A DNA stretch of 64,000 nucleotides from Monilinia fructicola (lineage: Eukaryota; Ascomycota; Leotiomycetes; Helotiales; Sclerotiniaceae): assembly GCA_008692225.1 (NCBI GenBank), contig VICG01000006.1, positions 2,175,501 to 2,239,500 on the forward strand, given 5' to 3'. Under the pieces are notes generated by a model, which was not told the origin of the DNA, did not search any database, and worked only from the letters and a program-made list of their open reading frames with translations. Positions 1 to 9,944 of this stretch are shown in pieces (positions within the stretch are counted from its first letter, which is position 1; each line of letters opens with the position of its first letter). The translations under genes and the position numbers were made by a program.

Positions 1-1527
1 ATTTTAGTAGAGATGTTCATGCTTCCAAGGTTGTCCAAATTAATTAACCAAACAATTTGGACTTTGGTCTCGTTTTCCCAGGATGATCATATTGATTGAC
101 TGTTAGTTGACCAGATGTCTTTTTGGGATTTGGAAGTGCGATGTCGCACCATTGAGGTGAGTGTGGACTTGAAGTTCACCCAGGTATGATGCTTTCATCA
201 GATGAACGGTGAAAGTCATTGTGTTCTAATAGATATCTCAAGGATGAACTGTAGATCTGAAGCGACCTTTAAGAGAACAATTGGAAGACCAAAAGCCCAA
301 GGTGATACATAGCTTGTGCAATGAGCCGGAAGAAAATTGACCAGCCTCGGTATGACTAACTAGAACTTCGAGATGGCTTGATTGACTCCTCACACTGTCA
401 GATGCAAGGAAATTATTTGCTTGCGCTTGAGAGTTTGGGGGAGCTGTGTTGAAGCCGGAGTTGGCTTCGTTTGGATCTCGCTTGGGGAGGATGGAGGACC
501 TGGAATGGAGTGCGGCTAAATGCTACTCTCATACTTTCACTACCCACCTCAGTATGTTGTGATTACAAAACCCATGTATTCGACTCCACTATGAGAGCGA
601 AGATGCAAAGAGGCTATATGTCCCTAAACATCTTCTGGATCTTTCTGGGGAAACAGCGCGCTTTCATACTCGATGATGGGCTATTCTTGAAACCGCGAAT
701 CGAATAATACGACTCCCTGAGGTGCATTCATAGAACACGGTAGATCGGACATTCAGATCTAATTATTCTCTTTTGCCGAATCTCTCGATATTACGATGGG
801 GTACAATTAAATTGAGTGCATCAAGTGCACCGGGATACCAGATCCCTTTGACGAAAACATCGACTGTAGCATCGACTTAGAAATAACAACGCACATTTTA
901 ACGCCAAACCCGAGGATACACAGACACCTCCCAGGGCCATTGTCAGGTTGTTGGTGCGATATATATCTCAGAGTAGCATGCATAATCGAGGGATGTCAAA
1001 GTGTACATGGTCGGAGTATGGAGCATCCCAGATCCCATTTTTGACGTTCCGGATTTTTGCTCGTTTCGAATCTTACTTGCGACGAGCGTCTTTTTGGTAG
1101 ATCATGGATTTGATATGAAATAGCGACTTGGAGAACTTGGGTGAGCTGTGGCTTCAGGTTCTTATGGAGCGATGATGGAAGTTTTTATGTGGTGAAAAAT
1201 TTCTATCATTATGATCTACGATGATGGAGTTTAGTTGCGAGATTATGCGATGGTAGTTCCTGTCAAGCATATGAGTTGATATTGGGTGAGATGATTCCGA
1301 GATATATCTCTGGAATGGTGGGCTGGGATGTTTTATGAGTTATGTGCTGGTATTTTGAGATGCTGTGTCTGTTGCATGGATTTCTGTACCTGGGATGTTT
1401 CTTGAAGTCTAGCACTACAGTATGATGATTCAAAAGATCAGGGTGAAGAAAGTGGATGAAAAATAAATATCAATTCTTTCTAGTAAATGTAAAATTGTAA
1501 AATCTTCTATTTATATTTCCTAGCATT
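1..1527. other. gene-poor flank, nothing recognised
   Basis: No coding region can be supported here. A 78-codon frame at 471-707 on the plus strand has no recognisable motif, no splice continuation and no codon pattern that convinces me. The stretch ends just beyond the stop codon of the minus-strand pantothenate gene, so its right edge is that gene's 3' flank. No tRNA-like B box, terminal repeat or tandem array was seen. Confidence 0.5.
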
Positions 1528-2672
1528 TCATAACTTTACCGGCTTTAATATGATATTGTCTATCAGCCTGACTGAAGGTCCACCAGACAAACCAAGATCT
1601 TCTCCTGCTTGTGGTGCTTCTACTGTAGCATCTTTATGGCGCCACTCAAAATTGCGCCTTTCGTTTCGTCAACCTCTTGGATTTCTTCCATAGTCTCTGG
1701 ATCTGCCAATGAAATGTAATCCACTTCGAATCTTACTCGTTCCTCTGGTCTTAACTGATATTGTTCCATCAACAATAATTTTCGCCAATTCCAATGCAGG
1801 TCCTAACAGGTTCATCTCTTGATCGATGCCCGAGTTTATACCCTTGCTCCGCAACTTGGAGTATTTTAGATAGTGCTGTAGCTACATTTCTTCTTCTCTT
1901 ACCCAAATAAACATTTCTTGAGCTTAATGCTAAACCATCATGCTCTCTTTGGGTATCCCCAATGACAACCTTTGTATCCATACAAAAGTCCTTGACCATC
2001 TTTTTTATGACTACGGTCTGCTGTACATCCTTTTGGCCAAAGTATACATTCTCTGGCGTAACAATGTTGAATAACTTCATGCAAACTGTAGCCACTCCCC
2101 TGAAAAATGTTGGTCGACTTGACCCCTCCAATAACTCTCCAACTGGCGTGATTGTAACAAAACTTCCTTTGGCTTTAACTTCTTGACTTGGGGGTCCACT
2201 CGGATACATTGATTCTGTCGTAGGCGCAAACACAGCCGCGATCTTGCCCATATTTCCATTGTCGGCCAATTCCATGTCGAGATCCCTCAAGATCTTACAA
2301 TCCTTTTCCCAGGTCTTTGGATAGCTATCGAGATCTTCATGAACTCCAAATTGAGTTGGATTTACATAAATGCTCACTATCACATTTGAATTCTCTGAGG
2401 CAGCAAGACGAATGAGTGATAAGTGACCCTCATGAAGAGCTCCCATAGTTGGGACAAAACCGACCGTCCGATAGTCGATTAGTTGTTTGCGACGCCATTG
2501 GCGCAAAGCAGGTATATCTCGGAAGATTTTAATAGAGGTATTCGGCTATGGTAGGATTGGCAACTCGATGTAGAAAGGGAGAAGCTGTCGAGAACATTCG
2601 CGGTTCAAAGCATGCTCTTGTGGAGAAGTTGAGGAGAGGCACCACTGATGGGCGCATTGGAAACGACATCAT
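1528..2672 (-). CDS. panC: pantoate-beta-alanine ligase (pantothenate synthetase), frame-disrupted
   Basis: ATP-dependent condensation of pantoate with beta-alanine, the last step of pantothenate (vitamin B5) synthesis. The core frame 1769-2506 carries the family signatures: the ATP-binding segment VGFVPTMGALHEGHLSL, then FVPTMG/HEGH-consistent spacing to YVNPTQFG, FFRGVATVCMKLFN, YFGQKDVQQ and LALSSRNVYL. The start is placed at 2672, where MMSFPMRPSVV begins a basic, Ser/Thr-rich leader that could be a mitochondrial presequence; reading into KIFRDIPALRQW requires removing one base at 2541-2542. The C-terminal part is spread over further frames: YNSGIDQEMNLLGPAL, then QLRPEERVRFEVDYISLADP, then VEAPQAGEDLGL and RLIDNIILKPVKL before the TGA at 1528. 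Breaks lie near 1835, 1766 and 1617-1631. Three look like one extra base and one like a missing base. Family identity is secure; whether the breaks are real or sequence errors is open. Confidence 0.9.
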
Positions 2673-3039
2673 CGTGAACAATTGAGGTTTTTGTACTTCA
2701 AAATGAGTTTATTTGATATCAATATAAATGATAAATCAATATCTTCAACCCGATTAGGGTCCATATCGGCAAGAGATATTAATTGAGTCATCATTGATCT
2801 TGTTCTGTTCTGTTATGTGCAGCGTAGAATGAAGTCCCTGAGATAATTTTTGACAATCAATGGAGGTGCAGTCACGCTTATCCAAAAATAGTTTAGACCT
2901 CCCGCATCAACGGGGAGTGCACCAAGATGGTCCGAGCTCAAATTTTTCTGGAACGAAAGTTTCATATCATGTTCTGCGCATTTTCTGGCTCAAGTTCAAA
3001 ACATTTTCCAAGCAAAGTTTTAACAACAATAAAGCAACA
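2673..3039. promoter_or_regulatory. divergent intergenic promoter region, panC / dbp7
   Basis: This 367 bp gap separates two head-to-head housekeeping genes and should hold both promoters. No specific element can be assigned. An in-frame ATG at 2860 extends the helicase frame by 60 codons, but that extension (beginning MEVQSRLSK) has no family resemblance, whereas MADDGML at 3040 followed by the conserved GGRWKDRLAAKK segment fits a Dbp7 start. The 2860-3039 stretch is therefore read as 5' leader. Confidence 0.5.
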
Positions 3040-5675
3040 ATGGCTGACGATGGGATGTTAATGAACTTTGAGATTGGGGATGTACCTATAATTGCGAAAC
3101 AATCGTTCAAAGGAGGACGTTGGAAGGATCGATTGGCTGCGAAGAAAACTGCACAGCACCGAGTTACTAAGACTACGAATAAACCTTCGACGAGAGAGAT
3201 ATTTGCCGAACGACAATATGACACTGGTCCCGAGGAATACATTGGACGAGGCTCTTCATCAAGGGCACCAAAAAGGCAACGAGTTGACGACCACCATGAA
3301 ACTTATGGCGGAAGAAATGAAAATATTGCAGCTTATGCTTCTGGAAAACTTCCTTCTGGAAGTATAAATATTGGCGGGGGTAGGAAAACTACGTTCCAGG
3401 AAGAAACCAGACCTGCATTCGTTGCTGGAAAGTTACCGCCTGGCAGTATCAATGTTGGTGGAAAGAAGGCGATCCCAATTCAAGAAGAAACCAGGCCAGC
3501 TTTTGTTTCTGGAAAATTACCTCCAGGAAGTATAAATTCTGGTGTAAAGAAGGCAATTTCATTTCAGGAAGACACAAGACCGGCTTATGTCTCTGGAAAG
3601 CTCCCACATGGTAGTATCAATGGTATGCGAAATCGTGAAATGGCAGCTGTGCACCGCGAAATCGCTGAAGGTGGAAGGAAGCCGGGTCAGGTTGTCTCGT
3701 CCCTATTCACATTCAATCCTACCTCGAAGAAAACCTTTGATGAGCCAGAGGAAGAACTGGAACCAGCGAAGCCATCAAATGCGCCCTTGACAGAGGAAAT
3801 GGCGACATTCACGAATCTAGGACTATCGAGAAGACTTGCGGCCCATCTATCTACGAAACTTGATATGAAGGCTCCAACCGCAATTCAAAAGGCTTCCGTC
3901 AGTCAACTGATATCCGACGATAGCGATGCATTTATACAGGCAGAGACAGGATCTGGAAAGACTTTGGCATATCTATTGCCTATTGTTGAGCGTATCTTGG
4001 CCTTAAGTGAAAACGGAGTACAGATTCATCGAGATTCTGGACTTTTCGCGATCATTCTTTCCCCTACGAGAGAATTGTGTAAACAGATTGCAGCTGTGTT
4101 GGAAAAGGTTTTAAGATGTGCGCCATGGATTGTTGGTACGACAGTTAATGGAGGAGAAAGTAAACAATCAGAAAAGGCTAGACTTCGAAAGGGTGTCAAT
4201 ATTCTTGTTGCAACGCCAGGACGATTGGCAGATCATCTTGATAATACGGAGGTGTTGAATGTAGCCACTGTAAGATGGCTAGTGTTGGATGAAGGTGATA
4301 GATTGATGGAGCTTGGGTTCGAGGAAGAGATAAAGGGCATTGTCGAGAAAATCGGTCGAAGATCAGTGGCACGTGGAAATTCGGAAATGATGTCCCTCCC
4401 AAAGCGAAGAGTTACGATTCTGTGTTCTGCTACAATGAAGATGAATGTCCAGCGGTTGGGAGAGATCAGTTTAAAAGATGCTGTTCACATTCAGGCGGAC
4501 CCATCGGAACAAGAGAAACAAGACAAGGAAAATGGTATTGAAACCGAAGACAAAGCATTCTCCGCTCCTACTCAACTGAAGCAGTCATATGCTATTGTTC
4601 CCGCGAAGCTCCGTCTTGTCACTCTGACAGCTCTCTTAAAACGTGCCTTTTGCACGAAAGGGGTCTGTGATGAAGGCAATTGTTTTTATTTCTTGTGCTG
4701 ACTCCGTCGACTTTCACTTTTCGCTATTTTCTCGCACCCCGGATACTCCAGCTGGTGCCGAAGATGACGAAAAGCCCAATCTCCCAACACTCCCCAAAAC
4801 AGAATTAACCAAAGATACTATTGCGCATGGAACTACGATTTCAAACAACTCCAACCCAGTCATTCTGCACAAGCTTCATGGATCCCTTGCACAAAACATC
4901 AGAACAGCAACACTCAAGGCGTTTTCTGAGTCTGCTGACCCTTGTGTTATGATATGTACTGATGTTGCATCTCGAGGTCTTGATCTTCCAAACGTTGATT
5001 TTGTCATCGAATATGATCCACCTTTCAGCGCCGAAGACCATTTGCATCGTGTTGGACGAACAGCTAGAGCTGGTCGTGAGGGTCGTGCTTTGATTTTCCT
5101 CATGCCTGGTACTGAAGAGGATTATGTTACCATCCTAGCATCTGGGTACCGTGAAGGAAAGAAGGCTCTGACTCGTCACACTGCTGAAGATTTAATACAG
5201 AAAGGCTTCGGTGGTACAGGTCGCGAATGGGAAGAAAGGGCTACGAATTTTTCAACTTGAGGTTGAACGATGGAGTTTGGATTCACCAAGATATCTTGAG
5301 ATGGCTCGTCGTGGATACCAAAGTCACATCAGAGCTTATGCTACTCATGTCGCAGATGAGAGGCATATATTCAATATGCAAACATTACATTTGGGTCATT
5401 TGGCCAAAGCTTTCGCATTAAGAGATAAACCTGGAAGTATCAAGGTGCCAGGATTGAGACCAGCAAAGATGACAAAAGCAGATAGAAGTGTAGCGGCACG
5501 AAAAGCAAAGAGAGGCGAGAAGGAGGAAGAGAAAGCTCCAGAAGGAGAAAGGGTACGAAAACAAAGGAAGATGGAGTTGGATCTACCTACTGTGGATAGT
5601 AATGAGGCTGCAGCGAGGATGAAGAGAAAGATGAAGGAGCATATGGCTAGTGCGAGTGAGTTTAATATTGGTTGA
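3040..5675 (+). CDS. dbp7: ATP-dependent RNA helicase Dbp7 (DDX31 family), two frame breaks
   Basis: Nucleolar DEAD-box helicase for early 60S ribosomal subunit assembly. Motifs run in order: Q-motif region FTNLGLSRRLAAHL, motif I AETGSGKT, Ia PTRELC, Ib TPGRL, motif II as DEGD rather than DEAD, motif III SAT, then after the first break motif V CTDVASRGLD and motif VI HRVGRTARAGREG. The basic tail EGERVRKQRKMELDLP and final EFNIG match the family's C-terminal extension. About 877 residues once both breaks are ignored, longer than the 742-residue yeast protein, partly because of four N-terminal tandem repeats (3331-3623). The frame is lost at a T run 4648-4651 (KRAF then ARKGSVMKAIVF) and at a T run 5248-5252 (ERATNF then QLEVERW); one T too many in each explains both. 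No intron is needed. Start chosen at the ATG of MADDGML. Confidence 0.95.
3331..3623 (+). repeat. four tandem 28-codon repeats inside dbp7
   Basis: Each unit of about 84 bp encodes a variant of (Y/F)VSGKLPPGSIN followed by a KKAI.FQEETRPA-type segment; the fourth copy is cut short after GKLPHGSING. Copies differ mostly at synonymous or conservative positions, so this is an internal protein repeat and not a recent DNA slippage product. It lies in the disordered region before the helicase core. Confidence 0.85.
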
Positions 5676-6299
5676 GTAGCGTTTGAATCTGCTATTAGTA
5701 TATCGAAAATACAACAACTCAAATCTATAATCATTTTCTACTCAATCACCTCAATGCGGACAATAAGCTCTCTTTTCAACTTTCCTTATGACAAAGAGTT
5801 TACCCATTTCATGTTACCACGCCGACAATCACGGAGAATTGGTTCATATGCCTACAACCAGTAGCGAACATAGATTATCTCATGGTCTCCAGTTTTTCGA
5901 TTTCTTGTGATATTATAGCCTTCATAATTTAACAGCTCAGTGCATGCAACCTATATCTGACAAGAAAACATCTTCCGAACCTTGAACAGCAGTCCATTTT
6001 ACAATAGCGCCCCATCTCATCTATACACATTTGAAATGTCAAAGCAACACCCGGGATGCATTCATTAATGTGCAAGATCAAGTATTGGATGCTAATTGTA
6101 GAGTTCAAGGATCCCTGACTGCTTTATTGGTAATGTAAAACGGCCATATCCCCACAAAATGCAGACGTCAAAGCTTGTGTCAACAGTTGTTCCATTCCTG
6201 TGCTGGCTCTGTCGAGAAGTCGATGTTGGAGAAAGTATTTGACGTACTTTATGTGATATGTGCCAGTTGGCTGATGGTGGAAAATGTGGTAGCTAGATT
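5676..6299. other. spacer between dbp7 and HET pseudogene
   Basis: No supported gene. The left part should hold the Dbp7 3' end. The right part may contain remains of the N-terminal HET region, but no alignment-grade motif is visible before about 6300. Confidence 0.4.
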
Positions 6300-7870
6300 G
6301 CCTTGAGCTATTGCTAAGGCTCACATTCTCCATTGAAAACAACCACTCGAAATCTGCGGCATCATTGCATCAAGTTACCCATGTCGGATCTTCCACAAAC
6401 GTTGGAAGATGCGGTTAACTCCACTCGTCAAATAAGTTACCGGTATCTTTGCATTGATACTTTGAGGATTATGCAAGCTTCGTCAAAAGATTTGGTGGTG
6501 AAATCCATGAAAATGGCAGATGTTGATGGCGATGCCACCTTGACAATTGTAGCAGAAGTAGCTGCAGATACTACCACTGGGGTATTCGCTAGTACCAATA
6601 TCTTCTACCAAAAGCAGTATGATTAACAGTGCAGAAACCTTTCTTGCTCGGTCAAAGATTATGGTGCCGCGTCTCAAACGGAAGGGCGTATATACTGCCA
6701 TAATCTGAATATCAGCCGATTACTGTTCATAGGTCGACTCGGAAACGCGCTGGGGCTACGAGAAGACTTACTGCTCCCGTGCTTGATTTGCTTTGGCAAA
6801 GAACAACAGTTTGGTAGATGCGTCAGTCGAGAATTCATAGAGGCACGAACTCCTTGTGCGTTTGATCTATCGTATTACTCAGCCGATGAAGTCGCAACCA
6901 CACCGTCTTTCTGGGCCAAGACAGTATCTCAAGCAAGTCCATTATTCCTTTCTGGCACGATATCGTCCATGATTGTACCTAGTATTTCTCGTTAATTCAC
7001 TATCGGAAAAGACTTACTAGTTGGCCTTTCGGCTCTTCCCAAGCACAGGTCAGATTATGGGGCCGCCTCATACTGCACACAAAGCAGGACTGCGGGAAAA
7101 TGACTTTCATTGCGGTCTCATTCAATCAAGGCCATACGATAGTGCTTTGACATTCCTTGGACATGCTGAATGCATAGCACTGGCTTGGAGTAGGGATTCA
7201 ATCGGTGCCAGTTATATTCAATCCTGTCGGATCTATATGAGTGGGTTAAGGAAGTGAGATGTGGATCTTGATTTGAATGCCCATTCCATTGAAATAGTTG
7301 CCGAGAAGGAGAATGAAGATCCCTTTCGAACAGTTAGTGCTGGTCATCTTAGGCTCTCTGGGCGAGTCTGGAGATATACCACTTTGAATCCCATCGCGTT
7401 TTATTGATTGTCCTGAGGATATGAGCCACGCCAACTCAAGAGCCGAATTCAACTTGACTGGTGCTTTTGGGAAGAGATATAATTTGATTGCGTGTAAATG
7501 AAGAGAACTGCTCTTTAAGGCTATCACGGGTCAGTTTGGCTGTGACTTCAAAGGCGACTGTATGTTGAAGGATACACTGATTGTCCAAAGTACTGAGAAT
7601 ATTGATGAGGATCAACGAATTGGCTGCCTTTCTATCCGTGCTGAAGATTATATACCAGCGCTAATGTACAAATGCCCCGTGGTGTCTAGAGGTGATCTAG
7701 ACGAAATGCCATTGGATTATTGTGGGTTTCGATGCCTGGAAAGGTGTGCTTAGCTCAGATGCCATTGGAACGACTCAAAAGATATATTTACTGATGCTTG
7801 TAGGTTGAACTTATACTTGGTTGAACGAGATATTGTTAGGATTGCCAGGTATGATATCTCTATTCCGAAA
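6300..7870 (+). pseudogene. decayed heterokaryon-incompatibility (HET) domain gene
   Basis: Relics of a HET-domain protein occur in family order but in shifting frames. 6333-6626 gives TTTRNLRHHCIKLP, then LPQTLEDAVNSTRQI, YRYLCIDTLRIMQ and GDATLTIVAE, matching the HET core in which intact members read YLWIDSLCIIQD and YGDATLTI. About 6745-6860 gives LREDLLLP and ICFGKEQQFGRCVSREFIEAR, the usual QE-LL-P...FG..Q.-W.C block. About 7015-7100 gives LLVGLSALPKHRSDYG, and 7310-7380 gives DPFRTVSAGHLRLSGRVW, the C-terminal region seen after HET domains. Beyond frame breaks, conserved Trp and Cys are replaced (W to C, C to R, W to L, W to G), so this is decay and not only sequence error. HET proteins trigger vegetative-incompatibility cell death in fungi; this copy is very unlikely to work. 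Confidence 0.78.
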
Positions 7871-9120
7871 CCTGAATATTAGTATCAGGTGGTCCAGGTT
7901 ACTACGTACATAAAAGCATGTTAGGCTTTCAAATTAGACCTGATTGTCACACTTGATGAATGATACAACATCATCTCACCGACCCAGCCAAAAGTTTTAA
8001 CAGTCAGATCAAAATCACTCGGGATAAACGGAGAGAGCAAGGGTCAACATTCTCAGAATGCAATTCTCCATTTCAAAGCACATAAAATTCCCAACGGCAT
8101 GTCATAAATTATCGCCCAGTATATCAATATCAGAGTTCACGGCTCGAAAAGGGGTCGAAAAGGAATCATCCAAGAACTCAATTTCACTCACTCATACATT
8201 AGAGAATAAAAATGTCAATCGAAATTTATTTCCAACTACTTGTATTAACCATCTGATACTGATCAATTTCTCGACACATAAAACATCTCTTGGATTCTAC
8301 TTATAAGCCACCACAGAAAACCCCGTCTTATGTCAAGTAGCTTAAAAACCTTCTACTTTGACCCTCCAAGCACCTCCTCAAAGCCAGCCGGTTTCCAAAA
8401 GCTACTCGATACTTGCAACGGTATCGTTCGGAACAAACATCATCTTGAAACACACCTACTCGAGTATTGCCGTTAATATATCCAATATCGACCAATTCGC
8501 AACCTAGAAAGTCAGATTCTTTCATGCATCATCAGATCAACCTACTTCCCACACATGGACGCGCCAACAAGACTTAGAGCAAGAAGAAATAGCTTTGCCC
8601 TCATGCGAAAAATAGAGCTCGGTCATCAGGATATTTATTTACCTACCTAGGTAGATACACATCTCATGTAGGAGGCCAGCATGGATATCTGCATCCAGCT
8701 TAGTCAGATAGTTCTAAGCTTAGTTCCAACGCTCGATAGACGATCCGGCAATTTGATCCGATGCGTCGACGTCATTTACTAATCTTACGTATAAAGGGCA
8801 CTAGAACTTGCTTCTGGAGTTTTCGGCAGGGCTGTACGTATGGATGGATACAAGTAGTGCTTACAGTATGGTACAGTAAGATGTTGGTTGTGGGTGAACG
8901 GGGAGACATGGGAGGACGGAAAATAGTAAAGGGAGGTTTGTGGACAAATTGAGAGATATATGCAAGTAGCTTGTCACTTGAGTAGACACTGGGAGATACT
9001 AGGAGATACTAGGAGATATGTGACGTTCCAGAGCTCCTAGGCAATTAGTCCTCGACGTTGTTTGTAATGATGTCAGTGATATATATCATCCTAGTTATAT
9101 ACGAGTAGAATACTTATAAT
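7871..9120. other. gene-poor spacer
   Basis: No supported gene. A plus frame 8058-8306 and a minus frame 8328-8525 lack motifs and flanking splice logic. Near 8990-9020 a 12 bp unit (GGAGATACTA-like) is repeated three times. A partial ACCTACCTAGGTAG palindrome occurs at about 8640-8655. Confidence 0.4.
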
Positions 9121-9600
9121 ATTATTTCTATACCTGTGAATAATAATAATCTCCATCTTTTATTTTAAAAGTTAATTATATTATAAAGAATAAAGATAGA
9201 TAATATTAATATTATTTATATATTAGTAATAATAATCTCTATCGCCTCTTATTCTTCCTTTAATTCTTAGTATTTAAAAAATTTTATATTATAAATAAGT
9301 AAAATAATATTATATATAATTAATAATCTTTATCTCTTTTTATCTAAAGTTATATTATATATAAATAAGATAATATTATATATAATTAATAATCTTTATT
9401 AATTTTAATCTCTTTTTATTTAAAAGGTATATTATAAATAAATAGAATACTATTATATATAATTAATAATATTTATTTATTTTTATTTAAAAGTTATATT
9501 ATAAATAAATGAAATACTATTATGTTTAATTAATAATATTTATCTCTTTTTATACAAAATCTATATTATAAATAAATAGAATAATATTATATACAATCTA
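9121..9600. repeat. AT-rich minisatellite-like array
   Basis: Almost pure A/T sequence built of diverged tandem copies, period about 60-75 bp. Each copy contains a TATATTATAAATAAATAGAA-like part, then ATATATAATTAATAAT, then a TTTATCTCTTTTTATTTAAA-like part. At least five copies can be followed from about 9270 to 9590, with weaker copies before that. No coding potential. Such blocks in ascomycetes are often old RIP-mutated or slippage-expanded sequence; the origin cannot be decided here. Confidence 0.75.
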
Positions 9601-9944
9601 TGATACTCTCTCTCTCCCCTCTTCAAATTCCAAATGCTTTAATAAAGACAACCAAAACTAGTTCATCTTTATATTTTGCCAAGAATTTAACCGTAAACTT
9701 GGCAAAGCTTGATTTTACCCCTTGCAAGTCTATCGTCATAATCCTTCCATATCATTCAAATTCATCAAATCTGAATACGCCAATGCATCAAAACAAGGTA
9801 AAAAAAATTGTAAAAGACGTATTCGGAGTACGAATCCTCCACCAAAATTGCTAAAATGTTGTCCCCCATGTTACTTTAGTTCATTAAAAACTCAATTGAT
9901 CAGATATTAACTGCTGCTTCCTCTGTCCATTTTTGATTTTCATC

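Noticed and set aside
471..707. 78-codon plus-strand frame near the left edge
   Set aside because: No motif, no splice continuation and a length expected by chance.
2860..3039. 60-codon N-terminal extension of Dbp7
   Set aside because: Composition unlike the family; the ATG at 3040 directly precedes the conserved N-terminal segment.
8328..8525. Minus frame that looked like a small Cys-containing secreted protein
   Set aside because: No signal peptide, irregular Cys spacing and no supporting context.
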